Positions 28,154 through 38,497 are shown, counted from the stretch's first letter. The stretch: 64,000 nt of DNA from Aquisalimonas sp. 2447 (GCF_012044895.1 NZ_CP050695.1:1-64000); one strand, 5' to 3'. The notes: generated by a model not told the origin, from the sequence alone. Translations and numbers: made by a program.

Positions 28154-29812
28154 TCAGCGGCGTAGCCAGCCAACTCCGGCGATGATGGCGCCGATGACAC
28201 CCAGCCCCCAGCTGGCCACGGAGACCCCGCCTAGCTCCGGCTCCGGCGGCGAACCCAGGATTTCCAGCACGATGGCGCCGATGATCACCAGCGCGCCCAC
28301 CAGCGTGCCCTCACGGCGCCAGCCGCTGCGGTCCACCGCCTGACGCAACGCCTGCAGCTCCTGGCGCTGGTTGTCCATCTGTCGGCGGGTGTCGTGCAGT
28401 GCCTCCAGGGCTTCCAGCAGCCGCTGTGGCATGCGCGGCAGCTCTTCGCCCCAGTGGGGAAGCTCGCGGCGGATGTTGCGCAGCACCGCGCCGACGCCGA
28501 GTTCCTCGCGCATCCAGCGCTCCATGTAAGGCTTGGCGGTGCGCCAGAGATCGAGTTCGGGGTAGAGCTGCCGCCCCAGGCCTTCAATGTTCAGCAGGGT
28601 CTTCTGCAGCAGCACCAGCTGCGGCTGGATCTCCATGTCGAAACGCCGGCCGGTCTGGAACAGCCGCATCAGCAGGGCGCCAAAGGAGATCTCCCGCAGC
28701 GGGCGCTCGAAGATCGGTTCGCATACGGTGCGGATGGCCGCTTCAAACTCCTCCACGCGGGTGCCCGGGGGCACCCAGCCGGATTCCACATGTAGCTCGG
28801 CCACCCGGCGGTAGTCGCGGTTGAAGAAGGCGAGAAAGTTCTCTGCCAGGTAGCGGTGGTCCACCGGCCCGAGACTGCCGACAATGCCGAAGTCAACGGC
28901 GATGTAGCGCGGGTCCGCCGGCGCGGAGGTGTCCACGAAGATGTTGCCCGGGTGCATGTCGGCGTGGAAGAAGCTGTCGCGGAAGACCTGGGTGAAGAAG
29001 ATCTCCACACCCTTCTCCGCCAGACGGCGCAGATCCACCTCCTGTGCCCGCAGCGTCTCCATGTGGTTCACCGGTACCCCGCTGATCCGCTCCATGACCA
29101 TGACGTGCGCGGTGGTGAGATGGAAGTGCACCGCCGGGACGTACAGCAACTCCGAGTCCTGGAAATTGCGTCGCAGCTGCGAGGCGTTGGCGGCCTCGCG
29201 CATGAGATCCAGCTCGTCGATCAGGGTTTTCTCGAACTCCGCCACCACTTCCCGCGGCCGCAGTCGCCGGCCGTGAGACCAGTACCGCTGGGTCAGGGTG
29301 GCGAAGGTGTACATGAGGCCGAGATCACGCCGGATAACCGGCTCGATGTCCGGGCGCACGACCTTGACCACCACTTCCTGGCCGTCGCGCAGGCGCGCGC
29401 CATGGACCTGGGCAATGGAGGCCGACGCAATCGGTGTGTCGTCGAAGCGCTGGAACACCTCGCCCAGCGGGTGTTCGTAGGAGCGCTCGATGATGGCCCG
29501 GGCCGCATCGGCGGGGAACGGCGGCACCCGGTCCTGCAGCCGCGCCAGCTCGTCGGCGATGTCCGGTGGCAGCAGGTCGCGCCGGGTGGAGAGGATCTGG
29601 CCGAACTTGACGAAAATCGGCCCCAATTCCTCCAGAGCTTGCCGGATGCGCTCGCCCCGGGTGCCGTGGCTGCGTCGTACCCAGTTCCAGGGCATGAAAT
29701 ACCGGGTCCACTGCAGCGGCCGCAGCAGCCGGGTGGCCAGGATGACGTCGTCCAGGCCGTACTTCACCAGCACCCAGTTGATGTGCAGTAGTCGCAGGCC
29801 GCGCCGGATCAT
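28154..29812 (-). CDS. ubiB: Ubiquinone biosynthesis regulatory protein kinase-like UbiB
   Basis: Membrane-bound atypical kinase/ATPase of the ABC1/ADCK family needed for ubiquinone synthesis. The 552 residues match the family length. The KxGQ motif ([16 protein letters not shown]) lies at about 70-85, followed by the A-loop region and the ATP-binding motif [20 protein letters not shown] (about 300-320). Two C-terminal membrane helices (about 500-548) anchor it. It overlaps ubiJ by 4 bp and closes the ubiE-ubiJ-ubiB run. Confidence 0.96.
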   Translation of the reverse strand: MIRRGLRLLHINWVLVKYGLDDVILATRLLRPLQWTRYFMPWNWVRRSHGTRGERIRQALEELGPIFVKFGQILSTRRDLLPPDIADELARLQDRVPPFPADAARAIIERSYEHPLGEVFQRFDDTPIASASIAQVHGARLRDGQEVVVKVVRPDIEPVIRRDLGLMYTFATLTQRYWSHGRRLRPREVVAEFEKTLIDELDLMREAANASQLRRNFQDSELLYVPAVHFHLTTAHVMVMERISGVPVNHMETLRAQEVDLRRLAEKGVEIFFTQVFRDSFFHADMHPGNIFVDTSAPADPRYIAVDFGIVGSLGPVDHRYLAENFLAFFNRDYRRVAELHVESGWVPPGTRVEEFEAAIRTVCEPIFERPLREISFGALLMRLFQTGRRFDMEIQPQLVLLQKTLLNIEGLGRQLYPELDLWRTAKPYMERWMREELGVGAVLRNIRRELPHWGEELPRMPQRLLEALEALHDTRRQMDNQRQELQALRQAVDRSGWRREGTLVGALVIIGAIVLEILGSPPEPELGGVSVASWGLGVIGAIIAGVGWLRR

Positions 29813-30423
29813 GCTCCGTCGTCCCGTGTACGCTGTTCCAGCAGGGTAACGCGTGCCGCCAGGCGGTCGGCGTCGCTGCGCAGGCGGTCCACGTCGTCCA
29901 GGAAGGCATCCAGTTCGGCCCGTGGGGGCAGGTCACGCCGCTCCTCGGTGAGGTATTCCGCCAGGTTGCGTCCGGCGGCGTCGCGACTCTCGGCGAACCA
30001 GCCACGCACACCGCGGACCAGGCGGCCGATCTGGTGGGCCGGCGCGTCGCCCAGGTAGGTGGCGAGTCCCTCTTCCCAGTCCACGTCCAGGTCACGGAAG
30101 AAGCGCCGTACCTGCTGGGCCACGGCGGCATCACCCTCGAAGCGCAGGCCACTGCCGCCCGTCTCCGGGTTCCGTGCCAGGGCGAGCAGATCGCCGAGCC
30201 GCCCGTTGACCGTGACGTCGGCGACGTCCTCCCCGGGTTCTGCCAGGTGCAGGCCGTCGGTGGTGAAGGTGGCGTCGACGGTGATCTCCGGCTCGCTCAG
30301 GGCGACGCGGATGCGGCGGCCGGTGAGTGGCGCGACCCGCGTGGCGGCGTCCGGGTCCAGCCGTATGATGCGGGCGAGGATGCGGTTTGCCGGATCCAGC
30401 AGCAAGCCCAGGGGAGTGGTCAT
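29809..30423 (-). CDS. ubiJ: Ubiquinone biosynthesis accessory factor UbiJ
   Basis: Lipid-binding scaffold of the soluble ubiquinone-biosynthesis complex. The 204 residues comprise an N-terminal SCP2 sterol-carrier-like domain (about 15-115; [14 protein letters not shown]) and a C-terminal coiled coil (about 160-200). I start it at ATG 30423, preceded by GGAGG at 6-bp spacing; a TTG one codon earlier is also possible. It sits between ubiE and ubiB, as in E. coli. Confidence 0.9.
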   Translation of the reverse strand: MTTPLGLLLDPANRILARIIRLDPDAATRVAPLTGRRIRVALSEPEITVDATFTTDGLHLAEPGEDVADVTVNGRLGDLLALARNPETGGSGLRFEGDAAVAQQVRRFFRDLDVDWEEGLATYLGDAPAHQIGRLVRGVRGWFAESRDAAGRNLAEYLTEERRDLPPRAELDAFLDDVDRLRSDADRLAARVTLLEQRTRDDGA

Positions 30424-30451
30424 CAAGCGCCTCCGGTGGCTGCCGTATGGC

Positions 30452-31213
30452 TCAGTAGCGGTAGCCGCGGTGGATGGCCACCACGCCGCCGCTCATGTTG
30501 GTGTAGTCGCAGTCTTCCAGTCCGGCGCCGAGCATCATGTCCCGCAACGTGGCCTGATCCGGGTGCATACGGATGGACTCGGCCAGATAGCGGTAGCTGT
30601 CGGCATCATTGGTGACCAGCTTGCCCATGCGGGGTAGCACCTGGAACGAGTAGGCGTCGTAGACCGGGCGCAGCGCCTTGATGTAGAGCTGGGAGAACTC
30701 CAGCACCAGGGCGAACCCACCGGGCTTGAGCACCCGACGCATCTCCCGCAGGGCCTGTTCCTTGTCGGTGACGTTACGTAGGCCGAAGGCGATGGTCACC
30801 CGGTCGAAGCTGCCGCTGGCAAAGGGCAGGTGTTCGGCGTTGACCTGGGCATGGTCGATGGGGCGCAGCCAGCCGGCGTCGATGAGGCGGTTGCGGCCCT
30901 CGGTGAGCATGGCCTCGTTGATGTCGGTCATCACCACCTGCCCCTCGCGCCCGACCTTCGGCGCCATGAGCTCTACCAGGTCACCGGTGCCCGCGGCGAG
31001 ATCCAGCACCCGCTGTCCCGGGCGCAGCCGTGCCATGGCCACCGTCTGGCGCTTCCACAGGCGGTGCAGTCCGGCGGACATCAGATCGTTCATCAGGTCG
31101 TAGCGACCGGCCACAGAGCGAAAGACCTCGCCCACCCGGGCAGCCTTCTCGCCGCGCGGCACGCGCTGGTAGCCGAAGTCGATGGTGTCGTCGTCCGGGG
31201 TCTGGGTGGTCAC
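30452..31213 (-). CDS. ubiE: Ubiquinone/menaquinone C-methyltransferase UbiE
   Basis: SAM-dependent methyltransferase that adds the C2 methyl group of ubiquinone. The 253 residues (E. coli 251) have the conserved start [19 protein letters not shown] and the family motifs [16 protein letters not shown] (about 70-85) and [15 protein letters not shown] (about 150-165). The start is GTG 31213 with AGGAA 8 bp upstream; an ATG far upstream would add nonhomologous residues. It is the first gene of the ubiE-ubiJ-ubiB run. A foldback element and a REPIN lie upstream. Confidence 0.94.
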   Translation of the reverse strand: MTTQTPDDDTIDFGYQRVPRGEKAARVGEVFRSVAGRYDLMNDLMSAGLHRLWKRQTVAMARLRPGQRVLDLAAGTGDLVELMAPKVGREGQVVMTDINEAMLTEGRNRLIDAGWLRPIDHAQVNAEHLPFASGSFDRVTIAFGLRNVTDKEQALREMRRVLKPGGFALVLEFSQLYIKALRPVYDAYSFQVLPRMGKLVTNDADSYRYLAESIRMHPDQATLRDMMLGAGLEDCDYTNMSGGVVAIHRGYRY

Positions 31214-31320
31214 GGGTGCGTTCCTGTTCGCTACTGGCTGTCGATGATGGTTGCCAACGGTACCACTATGGCGGGGTGCGGAGAACTGGGTCACGGTTGC
31301 TCGTGTGCCGTGGGTCGGGG

Positions 31321-31431
31321 CGCCGGAGTCGGGTACATCGGTCACGGACACGCCGTGAATACATCCATGTAGGCTCGACTGCGGCCGTCCTGGCCGCAGA
31401 CGGTCCGTGACCGATGCACCCGACTCCGGCG
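31321..31431 (-). repeat. Covariant foldback element, family 1, copy A
   Basis: Two 29-base outer arms (31321-31349 and 31403-31431) pair with one mismatch. Between them is the family core: ACGCCGTGAATACATCCATG and flanking bases, ending AGGCTCG, then an inner hairpin of 8-bp arms CTGCGGCC. TACATCCATGTA is at 31360-31371; on the minus strand it reads TACATGGATGTA. The minus strand is the one that shows GGA in both hairpin loops, and it is the sense strand of the downstream ubiE transcript. Copies B, C and D have the same core and unrelated arms. Confidence 0.85.
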
Positions 31432-31449
31432 CCGCGGCCTGTGAGAGCG

Positions 31450-31539
31450 TAGGGTGGACCTTCAGGTCCACCATGACGGCTTCGATGGACCGCCTTGGCT
31501 TGCGGGTGGCAAGGCGGTGGACCTGAAGGTCCACCCTAC
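31450..31539. repeat. REPIN: two GTAG-type REP units in inverted orientation
   Basis: GTAGGGTGGACC at the head of the left unit (31450-31473) and its inverted copy (31516-31539) enclose 42 bp. Each unit is itself a hairpin, GGTGGACCTtcAGGTCCACC style, preceded by GTAG. The pattern matches the GTRG-headed REP elements mobilised by REP-associated tyrosine transposases (established class); no such transposase gene is in the window. Confidence 0.85.
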
Positions 31540-31571
31540 GTCTATGTAGGACAACATGGGAGCGCCTCAGC

Positions 31572-31594
31572 GTAGGAGCGGCGCGAGCCGCGAC
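31572..31594 (+). repeat. REP unit of a second type (GTAGGAGCGGC)
   Basis: GTAGGAGCGGCGCGAGCCGC contains a GAGCGGC/GCCGC-type hairpin headed by GTAG. It resembles the well-known Pseudomonas/Xanthomonas-type REP and differs from the GTAGGG units nearby. A related unit with GTGG head is at 38226-38248. Confidence 0.65.
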
Positions 31595-31646
31595 CCGTCG
31601 GGCGCATTTTGAATGCACCGGTCACCCACCGCCGTCCGTGCCCGCA

Positions 31647-32000
31647 TCACACCCGCCGCTGATACCCCGCGGCGGCCAGTGCATCCAGGTACTTCTGCCA
31701 GTAGTCGTCCTTGTTCGCGCCCAGCTCGTACAGATACTCCCACGTGTACAGCCCGGTGTGGTGTCCGTCGTCGAAATGCAGGCGCACCGCGTAGTTGCCC
31801 ACCGGCTCGATGCGGGTGATGTTCACGTCTTCCTTGTTCACCTGCAGCACTTCCTGCCCCGGGCCATGGCCCTTCACCTCCGCCGAGGGGGAGTGGACGC
31901 GCAGGTATTCACAGGAAAGCTCGAAGCGGCTGCCGTCGTCGAAGCTCACCTCGAGCACCTTCGAGGCCTGGTGCAGTTGCAGTTCGGTCGGGTTCGGCAT
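31647..32000 (-). CDS. DUF971 domain-containing protein
   Basis: A 117-residue cytoplasmic protein made up almost entirely of a DUF971 domain, related to the N-terminal domain of gamma-butyrobetaine hydroxylase and found in Fe-S and metal-related contexts. The visible signature is LSCEYLRVHSPSAEVKGHGPG followed by VGNYAVRLHFDDGHHTGLYTWEYL. The function is not established. It is commonly encoded next to hslVU in gammaproteobacteria, as here. Confidence 0.87.
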   Translation of the reverse strand: MPNPTELQLHQASKVLEVSFDDGSRFELSCEYLRVHSPSAEVKGHGPGQEVLQVNKEDVNITRIEPVGNYAVRLHFDDGHHTGLYTWEYLYELGANKDDYWQKYLDALAAAGYQRRV

Positions 32001-32043
32001 GGCGGTCTCCCGGACAGGTGTTTATGCGCTGGGGCAGCAGACC

Positions 32044-32067
32044 GTAGGGCAGACCTTCGGGTCTGCC
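32044..32067 (+). repeat. Single GTAG-type REP unit with a variant stem
   Basis: GTAG head, then GGCAGACCTtcGGGTCTGCC hairpin. The stem bases differ from the other units (G-C and A-T swaps), but base pairing is kept, a compensatory pattern. Confidence 0.75.
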
Positions 32068-32088
32068 GCTCGAGCGTCGATTAGCCGT

Positions 32089-32180
32089 GTAGGGCGGACC
32101 TTCAGGTCCGCCATTGCGGGCTCCGACGAGCCGCCTTGGCCGGCATGTTGGGGGAAGGTGGACCTGAAGGTCCACCCTAC
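32089..32180. repeat. REPIN overlapping the 3' end of hslU
   Basis: A GTAGGGCGGACC unit (32089-32112) and an inverted GTAGGGTGGACC unit (32157-32180) with a 44-bp spacer. The TAG of the inverted unit's GTAGGG is the stop codon of hslU. Confidence 0.85.
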
Positions 32181-33505
32181 AGAATGTACCGGCTGAGATC
32201 CTCGTCCTTGGCCAGATCCCGCAGGTGCTCGTCCACGTACGCCGCGTCCACGGTGATGGTGTCGTTGCTGCGGTCCGGGGCCTGATAGGAGATCTCCTCC
32301 AGCAGGCGCTCCATGACCGTGTGTAGACGCCGGGCACCGATGTTCTCGGTGCGCTCGTTCACCTCCCAGGCCACCTGGGCGATGCGGTCGATCCCGTCAT
32401 CGGTGAACACGAGCTCGCAGCCCTCGGTCTTCATCAACGCCGTGTACTGCTCGGTGAGCGAGGCGCTGGGTTCGGTGAGGATGCGCACGAAGTCCTCCAC
32501 CTGGAGCGCGCTTAGCTCCACGCGGATGGGCAGGCGGCCCTGGAGCTCGGGGATCAGGTCCGAGGGCTTGGACAGGTGGAAGGCGCCGGAGGCGATGAAC
32601 AGGATGTGATCGGTGCGGACCATGCCGTGCTTGGTGGACACGGTGGAGCCCTCCACCAGGGGCAGCAGGTCTCGCTGCACGCCCTCCCGGGAGACATCGC
32701 CGCCCTGCCCGCTCTCGGCGCGCTTGGCCACCTTGTCCAGCTCGTCCAGGAAGACGATGCCGTTCTGCTCCACCCGCTCCACGGCGGCGACCTTGACCTC
32801 CTCTTCATTGACCAGCCGCGCCGCTTCCTCTTCCTGGAGCACCTTGCGGGCATCACGGATCTTCATCTTGCGCTTCTGCGTACGCTGCCCGCCCATGTTC
32901 TGGAACATGCTCTGGAGCTGGTTGGTCATCTCCTCCATGCCCGGCGGGGCCATGATGTCCACGCTGGGGGAGTGCGCGGAGACGTCGACTTCCACCTCGC
33001 GGTCGTCCAGGTCACCGAAGCGCAGCTTGTTGCGCATTTTCGTGCGGGTGGCCTCGCTGTGGTCGTCGGCGTCACTGCTGTGGGTGGTGGCCCGCGGCAG
33101 CAGGATGTCCAGCAGCCGTTCCTCGGCGGCCTCCTCGGCGCGGTACTGGACCTTCTCCATTTCCTCTTCGCGGATCATCTTGATGGCGTAGTCCACCAGA
33201 TCCCGGACGATGGACTCCACGTCACGGCCCACGTAGCCCACTTCGGTGAACTTGGTGGCCTCCACTTTCACGAAGGGCGCCCGGGCCAGCTTCGCCAGGC
33301 GCCGGGCGATCTCGGTCTTGCCCACGCCGGTGGGGCCGATCATGAGAATGTTCTTGGGCGTCACCTCACCGCGCAGGGGCTCGTCGAGCTGCATGCGCCG
33401 CCAGCGGTTGCGCAGGGCGATGGCCACGGCCCGCTTGGCATCGGCCTGGCCGATGATGTGGGTATCCAGCTCCTGGACGATCTCCCGGGGGGTCATCTCG
33501 GACAT
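32177..33505 (-). CDS. hslU: ATP-dependent protease ATPase subunit HslU
   Basis: AAA+ unfoldase that feeds substrates to the HslV protease. The 442 residues match E. coli (443). Walker [19 protein letters not shown] is at about 60-77, with an HslU-specific insertion domain in the middle (about 130-230) and sensor/second-region motifs including [11 protein letters not shown]. It starts at ATG 33505, 7 bp after hslV ends. Its TAG stop codon lies inside the head of a REP unit (see 32089-32180). Confidence 0.97.
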   Translation of the reverse strand: MSEMTPREIVQELDTHIIGQADAKRAVAIALRNRWRRMQLDEPLRGEVTPKNILMIGPTGVGKTEIARRLAKLARAPFVKVEATKFTEVGYVGRDVESIVRDLVDYAIKMIREEEMEKVQYRAEEAAEERLLDILLPRATTHSSDADDHSEATRTKMRNKLRFGDLDDREVEVDVSAHSPSVDIMAPPGMEEMTNQLQSMFQNMGGQRTQKRKMKIRDARKVLQEEEAARLVNEEEVKVAAVERVEQNGIVFLDELDKVAKRAESGQGGDVSREGVQRDLLPLVEGSTVSTKHGMVRTDHILFIASGAFHLSKPSDLIPELQGRLPIRVELSALQVEDFVRILTEPSASLTEQYTALMKTEGCELVFTDDGIDRIAQVAWEVNERTENIGARRLHTVMERLLEEISYQAPDRSNDTITVDAAYVDEHLRDLAKDEDLSRYIL

Positions 33506-33512
33506 GGTCTTC

Positions 33513-34073
33513 TCAGGCCTCCACGGTGGGGTTGCTACCTGGCAGTTCCTCGATGGTGAGGTACCGGTTGGTGTAGACACAGATGTCGGCGGCGATGTTC
33601 AGCCCCTTTTCGACGATCTCGCGGGCGCCCAGCTGCGTCTCGTCCAGCAGGGCGGTGGCGGCGGCCTGGGCGTACGGACCGCCGGAGCCGATGCTGATCA
33701 GGTCCCGTTCGGGTTCGATGACGTCGCCATTGCCGGAGATCATCAGGGTGAGATCCTTGTCCGCCACCACCAGCAGCGCCTCCAGGCGCCGCAGCGCGCG
33801 GTCCGAGCGCCAGTCCTTGGCCAGCTCCACGGCGGAGCGCGCCAGGTTGCCCCGGTGCTTCTCGAGCTGGCCTTCGAAGCGCTCGAACAGGGTGAATGCG
33901 TCGGCCGTGCCGCCGGCGAAGCCGGCAATGACCTCGTTGTGGAAGAGCCGTCGCACCTTGCGGGCGTTGCCCTTCATCACGGTGTTGCCCAGGGAGACCT
34001 GGCCGTCGCCGCCCAGGGCCACCTGGCCGTTGCGGCGTACGGCGAGAATGGTAGTGCCTTCAAACTGTTCCAC
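33513..34073 (-). CDS. hslV: ATP-dependent protease peptidase subunit HslV
   Basis: Proteasome-like threonine peptidase. The mature N-terminus begins at Thr7 in [17 protein letters not shown], so a six-residue propeptide must be removed; this is longer than in E. coli but normal in other lineages. The 186 residues also show GDGQVSLG and the catalytic Lys region NARKVRRL. The start is GTG 34073. It is followed by hslU and preceded by xerC. Confidence 0.96.
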   Translation of the reverse strand: MEQFEGTTILAVRRNGQVALGGDGQVSLGNTVMKGNARKVRRLFHNEVIAGFAGGTADAFTLFERFEGQLEKHRGNLARSAVELAKDWRSDRALRRLEALLVVADKDLTLMISGNGDVIEPERDLISIGSGGPYAQAAATALLDETQLGAREIVEKGLNIAADICVYTNRYLTIEELPGSNPTVEA

Positions 34074-34173
34074 GAGCCTGCGACTCCTGTGCCGGGGTGG
34101 ATAGCGCCCGATAGTCTATCAGGCAGGGCTCCCCCGGTGATGGGGGCGGGGCTGCCGATTTAAAGGGCGCGGG

Positions 34174-35088
34174 TCACTGGTCGTCACCACGGCGACGGGC
34201 CCGGGGGTGGGCGGCGTCATAGGTCCGGGCCAGGTGCTGGAAGTCCAGGTGGGTGTAGACCTGGGTGGTGCCGATGCTGGCGTGCCCCAACAGCTCCTGC
34301 ACGGCGCGGAGATCACCGCTGGATTCCAGCATGTGGCTGGCGAAGGAGTGGCGCAGCATATGCGGGTGGACGGCCTGACCCAGCAGCTGCCCGGCCAGCC
34401 GCGCCAGGCGGTCCTCGATGCTGCGCACGGACAGCCGCCCGCCGCGACGATTGACGAACACCGCCTGTTCCTCGATGCGGGCCAGGCCGCCGCGGGTCTG
34501 CAGCCATTCGCCCAGGCGCTCCCTTGCCTTGCGACCGATGGGCAGCAGGCGGTCCTTGGCCCCCTTGCCGGTGACGCGCACCACGCCTTCCCGCAGATCC
34601 AGGCCGTTCAGGTCCAGGGAGGCGGCCTCGCTCAGTCGCAGGCCGCAGGAGTAGAGCAGCTCGAACAGGGCCAGGTCGCGGAGCAGGAGCGAGTCCTCCC
34701 CCGGATCCAGGCCGTCCAGCAGGCGTGCCACGCTGTCCACGTCCAGGGTGCGGGGCAGGCGCTTGCCACTCTTGGGTGCAGGGATATCGGTGGCCGGATC
34801 GTGCTGCAGGGCGCCCTCGCGCACCAGATAGCGGAAGAACGTACGCAGGGCCGCCAGGCGGCGCTGCAGGGAGCGTCCGGAGAGTCCGTGGCGATGACCG
34901 TCGGCCACGAACTGGCGAACATGGCTGGCGTGGAGGTCGCTCCAGTCGGCGAGGGCCTGTTGGTCGCACCATCGGATCAGGGCGTCCAGATCGCGGCCGT
35001 AGTGCTTCCGGGTCAGATGGGCAAGTCGGCGTTCACTGCGCAGGTGGTTGTCGAAACGCTGCAGCCACTCCAGCGCCGCCGGGTCCAT
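34174..35088 (-). CDS. xerC: Site-specific tyrosine recombinase XerC
   Basis: Resolves chromosome dimers at dif with XerD and FtsK. The 304 residues have an N-terminal SAM-like core-binding domain (about 1-95) and a catalytic domain with the Arg of GLRLSEAAS (about 155), Lys, HPHMLRHSFASHML (about 250-263) and the nucleophile Tyr in IGTTQVYTHLD (about 282). The neighbours dapF, the DUF484 gene and xerC are the conserved gammaproteobacterial order, which supports XerC over other integrases. The gene starts 2 bp after the DUF484 gene ends. Confidence 0.96.
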   Translation of the reverse strand: MDPAALEWLQRFDNHLRSERRLAHLTRKHYGRDLDALIRWCDQQALADWSDLHASHVRQFVADGHRHGLSGRSLQRRLAALRTFFRYLVREGALQHDPATDIPAPKSGKRLPRTLDVDSVARLLDGLDPGEDSLLLRDLALFELLYSCGLRLSEAASLDLNGLDLREGVVRVTGKGAKDRLLPIGRKARERLGEWLQTRGGLARIEEQAVFVNRRGGRLSVRSIEDRLARLAGQLLGQAVHPHMLRHSFASHMLESSGDLRAVQELLGHASIGTTQVYTHLDFQHLARTYDAAHPRARRRGDDQ

Positions 35089-35090
35089 GG

Positions 35091-35786
35091 CTATGCCGAG
35101 GCCGTCCGGTAGGGGCGCAGGGCGCGGCCGGCGAGCTGGCCCAGCTGGCGCAGGAACACGGTGCCCTGACTGGGGTTGAAGCGATCGGCGTCGAAGCTGC
35201 CCACCGCCAGCACACCCGTGACGTCGTGATTGTCACTGATGGGCACCACCGCCGCGGAGCCCAGCCGGGTGCTGGCGTGGCCGAACAGCGCCTGTGCCTG
35301 CTCCTCGCCCAGGTGACCCAGTCGCGGCTGGCCCGAGGCCATCAGGTCCGCGAGGGCGTCGCGCCCGGTTCCGCTCAGGCAGTCCTGATCACCCACCGCG
35401 AACTCCTCGGGGAAGAGGGCGATGGCCATCAGGTCGGACTCGAACTGGTGGCGCAGCCCGTCCTTGAGGGTCTGCAGCAGCCCGTCCAGGTCCTGGCTGT
35501 CCATGAGCTCCAGGGTGAGCCGGTGTAGCTGGTCGGCCAGGCGGTCGTTGTCCCGGGCCACCTGCAGGAGTTCGTCCAGACGGCCCTTGAGTTTCCGGTT
35601 CTCGTCCCGCAACCGGTCCACCTGGTAGGTGATCAGCGAGGTGGCATCGCCACACTCGTGGGGGACGCGCAGGTGAACCGTGAGTTCCGGGTGCCGGTTG
35701 AAGAACTCCGGGTTCTGCTGCAGATAGGCCGCAATGGCCTCTTCCGGGAGCTGTTCGTCCACTCCCGCGCTGTTCTGGCTGGTCAT
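35091..35786 (-). CDS. DUF484 family protein
   Basis: A 231-residue cytoplasmic protein conserved between dapF and xerC. It has an N-terminal helical region (EEAIAAYLQQNPEFFNRHPEL), a Leu/Arg-rich coiled coil (about 50-95) and a C-terminal GAF-like domain (about 100-230). The family is of unknown function. Two ATGs are possible: 35792 abuts GGGAGG directly, while 35786 has 6-bp spacing from it, so I chose 35786. Confidence 0.88.
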   Translation of the reverse strand: MTSQNSAGVDEQLPEEAIAAYLQQNPEFFNRHPELTVHLRVPHECGDATSLITYQVDRLRDENRKLKGRLDELLQVARDNDRLADQLHRLTLELMDSQDLDGLLQTLKDGLRHQFESDLMAIALFPEEFAVGDQDCLSGTGRDALADLMASGQPRLGHLGEEQAQALFGHASTRLGSAAVVPISDNHDVTGVLAVGSFDADRFNPSQGTVFLRQLGQLAGRALRPYRTASA

Positions 35787-35907
35787 CGCCATCCTCCCGT
35801 GAGGCGCCTGCGATGGTGTTGTTGTCGTCCGGGTGCCCTGCCCGTGGGCCGGCGGGGCCGCCGATAGCAACGAATGCGTGTCAGTCTATCGGACCTGGCC
35901 GGAGCCG

Positions 35908-36750
35908 TCATCGTCCGGGTGGCAGGTCGATGCTGCCGTGGAAGACCGTGGTGGCCGGGCCGGTCATCCACACCGGCGACCCCTCGCCGGCCCATTCAAT
36001 CACCAGGCGGCCGCCGGGGAGATCCACCCGGACGATGCTGTCCAGCAGACCCTGCACATGTCCTGCGACCGCCGCCGCGCAGGCGCCGGTGCCACAGGCC
36101 AGGGTTTCGCCGGCGCCGCGCTCGTACACCCGCAGCCGGATGTGCCCACGGTCGACGACCTCCATGAAACCGGCGTTGACCCGGGCCGGAAATGCCGCAT
36201 GGCGCTCGATGGCGGGGCCCAGCCGGTCCACTGGCGCGGTGTCGACGCGGTCCACCTGCAGCACGGCATGGGGGTTGCCCATGGAGACGGCGCCGATGGT
36301 GAGTTCCTCGCCGGCCACCTCCAGGGGATACAGGGCCGCCCGCAGCCCGGCATGGAAGGGGATGGCCTCCGGCTCCAGGCGAGGCGGCCCCATGTTCACG
36401 GTAATGCGCCCGTCGGATTCCACGGTGACCTCCGTGGGCCCGCCCAGGGTCTGGATGCGCAGATGGGTCTGTGTTGTCAGCCCCTGATCCAGCAGGAAAC
36501 GTGCAAGGCAGCGCACCCCGTTGCCGCACTGCTCCACTTCCGAGCCATCGCCGTTGAAGATGCGGTAGCGGAAGTCCATGCCGGGCTCCGTGGCGGATTC
36601 GGCCAGCAGCACCTGATCGCAGCCGACGCCGAACCGGCGGTCCGCCAGGTGGCGGATCGTTGCCGTGTCCAGGTCCACGGACTGGCGGATGGCATCAATG
36701 ACCACGAAGTCGTTGCCCAGACCGTGCATCTTGGTGAACGCCAGGCTCAT
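35908..36750 (-). CDS. dapF: Diaminopimelate epimerase
   Basis: Interconverts LL- and meso-diaminopimelate for lysine and peptidoglycan synthesis. The 280 residues contain the two catalytic cysteines, Cys in [16 protein letters not shown] (about 77) and Cys in [13 protein letters not shown] (about 221), plus [13 protein letters not shown] at the N-terminus. It overlaps lysA by 4 bp (ATGA), so dapF and lysA are translationally coupled in the order lptM-lysA-dapF. Confidence 0.97.
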   Translation of the reverse strand: MSLAFTKMHGLGNDFVVIDAIRQSVDLDTATIRHLADRRFGVGCDQVLLAESATEPGMDFRYRIFNGDGSEVEQCGNGVRCLARFLLDQGLTTQTHLRIQTLGGPTEVTVESDGRITVNMGPPRLEPEAIPFHAGLRAALYPLEVAGEELTIGAVSMGNPHAVLQVDRVDTAPVDRLGPAIERHAAFPARVNAGFMEVVDRGHIRLRVYERGAGETLACGTGACAAAVAGHVQGLLDSIVRVDLPGGRLVIEWAGEGSPVWMTGPATTVFHGSIDLPPGR

Positions 36751-38006
36751 GCCGACGCCTCCGGCAGGGTGCGCTCCGGGGCCAGCTGATCCTCCACGGT
36801 TTCCCGCCGGCGAGCCAGGTGCACCTGGTCGCCGTCTACCAGCAGTTCCGGCGGCCGCCCACGGGTGTTGTAGTTGGAGCTCATGACGAAGCCGTAGGCG
36901 CCGGCGGAATGCACCGCCAGCAGATCGCCGGGTGCCAGGGCCAGCTGTCGGTCCTTGCCCAGGAAATCCCCGGTTTCGCAGACCGGACCGACAATGTCCC
37001 ATCTGTGGGCTGGTGTGTCGCTGCGCTCCTGCACCGGCACGATCGCCTGCCAGGCGGAATAGAGGGACGGGCGCAGCAGGTCGTTCATGGCGGCGTCGAC
37101 GATGGCGAAGTTCCGCGCTTCCGTGGGCTTCAAGTATTCCACCCGCGTGAGCAGTACCCCCGCATTGGCGGCGATGGAGCGGCCCGGCTCCACCAGTACC
37201 CGCAGGCCGCGCCGGCGCAGGTGCGGCAGCAGGGCGCTGGCGTACTCCGCCGGCTCCGGCGGGGTTTCGTCGTCGTAGCACACGCCGAGGCCGCCACCGA
37301 TGTCGATGTGCTCCAGGGAGACGCCGCTGCCCTCGAGCCGGTCCAGCAGGGCCAGCACCCGCTCCAGGGCGTCCTCGAAGGGCGCTGTGCGGGTGAGCTG
37401 GGAGCCGATGTGGAAGTCCACGCCGGTGAAGCGCAGATGCGCGAAGGTGGCATGGCGCCGGTACAGCGCCTCCGCGGAGGCGACGTCGATGCCGAACTTG
37501 TTCTCGTGCAGGCCGGTGGAGATGTAGGGGTGGGTGCCCGCGTCCACGTCGGGGTTCACCCGCAGGGACACCCGCGCCACGTGACCGAGTCGCCCGGCCA
37601 CGTGGTCCAGGCGCTCCAGCTCCGCCTCGGATTCCACGTTGAAACAGCCAACCCCGGCATTCAGGGCCTGCGCCATTTCATAGCGGCTCTTGCCGACCCC
37701 GGAGAACACCACCTTGGCGGGATCGGCGCCCACGCGCAGCACCCGCTCCAGTTCGCCGCCGGAGACGATGTCAAAGCCCGACCCCAGTCGCGCCAGGGTG
37801 TCCAGTACCGCCAGATTGCTGTTGGCCTTGACCGCGTAGCAGATCAGGTGGTCCACGCCCTCGAAGGCCCGGTCGTAGGCGCGCCAGTGCGCCTCCAGTG
37901 CGCCACGGGAGTACACGTAGGCCGGCGTGCCGTGCTCTGCGGCGATGTCCGCCAGGGGCACGTCCTCGGCGTGGAGGGAACCGTTCCGGTCGCTGAACGG
38001 GGTCAT
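36747..38006 (-). CDS. lysA: Diaminopimelate decarboxylase
   Basis: PLP-dependent decarboxylase that converts meso-diaminopimelate to L-lysine. The 419 residues have the PLP-binding Lys in [14 protein letters not shown] (about 57), the phosphate-binding and dimer motifs [11 protein letters not shown], and [11 protein letters not shown] with the conserved Cys and Asp. It overlaps the lptM-like gene by 4 bp and dapF by 4 bp, making a three-gene operon. Confidence 0.97.
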   Translation of the reverse strand: MTPFSDRNGSLHAEDVPLADIAAEHGTPAYVYSRGALEAHWRAYDRAFEGVDHLICYAVKANSNLAVLDTLARLGSGFDIVSGGELERVLRVGADPAKVVFSGVGKSRYEMAQALNAGVGCFNVESEAELERLDHVAGRLGHVARVSLRVNPDVDAGTHPYISTGLHENKFGIDVASAEALYRRHATFAHLRFTGVDFHIGSQLTRTAPFEDALERVLALLDRLEGSGVSLEHIDIGGGLGVCYDDETPPEPAEYASALLPHLRRRGLRVLVEPGRSIAANAGVLLTRVEYLKPTEARNFAIVDAAMNDLLRPSLYSAWQAIVPVQERSDTPAHRWDIVGPVCETGDFLGKDRQLALAPGDLLAVHSAGAYGFVMSSNYNTRGRPPELLVDGDQVHLARRRETVEDQLAPERTLPEASA

Positions 38007-38149
38007 GCAGTCTCCTTCTCCGGCACGCTCACGGGCGTCGGGCTGGCGCTGGCGTTGTCGTCCTCGTCTTCGGGCAGATACAGATCACCCTTCTGCCCGC
38101 ACCCGGCCAGCAACAGGGTCAGCAGTAAAATAAAGGCGATTCGCCGCAT
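38003..38149 (-). CDS. lptM: LPS-assembly lipoprotein LptM-like small lipoprotein
   Basis: A 48-residue lipoprotein. The N-terminus is a lipoprotein signal: positive MRR, hydrophobic FILLLTLLL, lipobox LAGC at about 14-17, followed by GQKGDLYLP, which is the YifL/LptM hallmark. E. coli LptM helps the LptD disulphide maturation. It sits before lysA-dapF, as in E. coli. ATG 38149 has GGGAGG 7 bp upstream. Longer in-frame versions on this strand are not supported. Confidence 0.9.
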   Translation of the reverse strand: MRRIAFILLLTLLLAGCGQKGDLYLPEDEDDNASASPTPVSVPEKETA

Positions 38150-38225
38150 GACCAATCCTCCCGCGAAACGCATCAGTATACCGGTTGCCCCACCAACGAC
38201 GCGACGACCACTGATTCCCCTCCTT

Positions 38226-38248
38226 GTGGGAGCGACGTCAGTCGCGAC
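38226..38248 (+). repeat. REP unit of the second type (GTGGGAGCGAC)
   Basis: GTGGGAGCGACGTCAGTCGC has a GCGAC/GTCGC hairpin headed by GTGG, like REPs common in Pseudomonas and relatives. A single copy, related to 31572-31594. Confidence 0.65.
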
Positions 38249-38383
38249 AGAGGGGGCCTGCGTCATGCCGACGACCGTAGTGCATCTTGATGCACCGTCT
38301 ACCCCAACGCCCTGTGAGGATGGCGCTTCCCTGGAATGCTCCCGGACAGGTCGCCGCAGATCGTGTTGCGGGCTTCGTCCCGG

Positions 38384-38497
38384 GGCCGCTGACCGGGTAC
38401 TCCGGTCCCGGACACGCTGTGAATACATCCCTGTACGCTCGGCACTGGCCTTCCATGGCCAGTGACGGTCCGGGACCGGAGTACCCGGTCAGCGGCC
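38384..38497 (-). repeat. Covariant foldback element, family 1, copy B
   Basis: Outer arms 38384-38413 and 38468-38497 are perfect 30-base complements. The core reads GACACGCTGTGAATACATCC and CTGTACGCTCG, then an inner hairpin with 8-bp arms CACTGGCC. TACATCCCTGTA is at 38424-38435; the minus strand reads TACAGGGATGTA, preceded by G, which matches the CsrA consensus RUACARGGAUGU at every position. This strand is the sense strand of the lptM-lysA-dapF leader. The arms are unrelated to those of copies A, C and D. Confidence 0.88.

Larger units (their letters stand above)
31214..31646. other. Gene-free, repeat-filled stretch between ubiE and the DUF971 gene
   Basis: The 433 bases hold one covariant foldback element (31321-31431), one REPIN (31450-31539) and a single GTAG-type REP (31572-31594). 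The remaining 107 bases nearest ubiE hold its promoter; nothing else is recognisable. Confidence 0.8.
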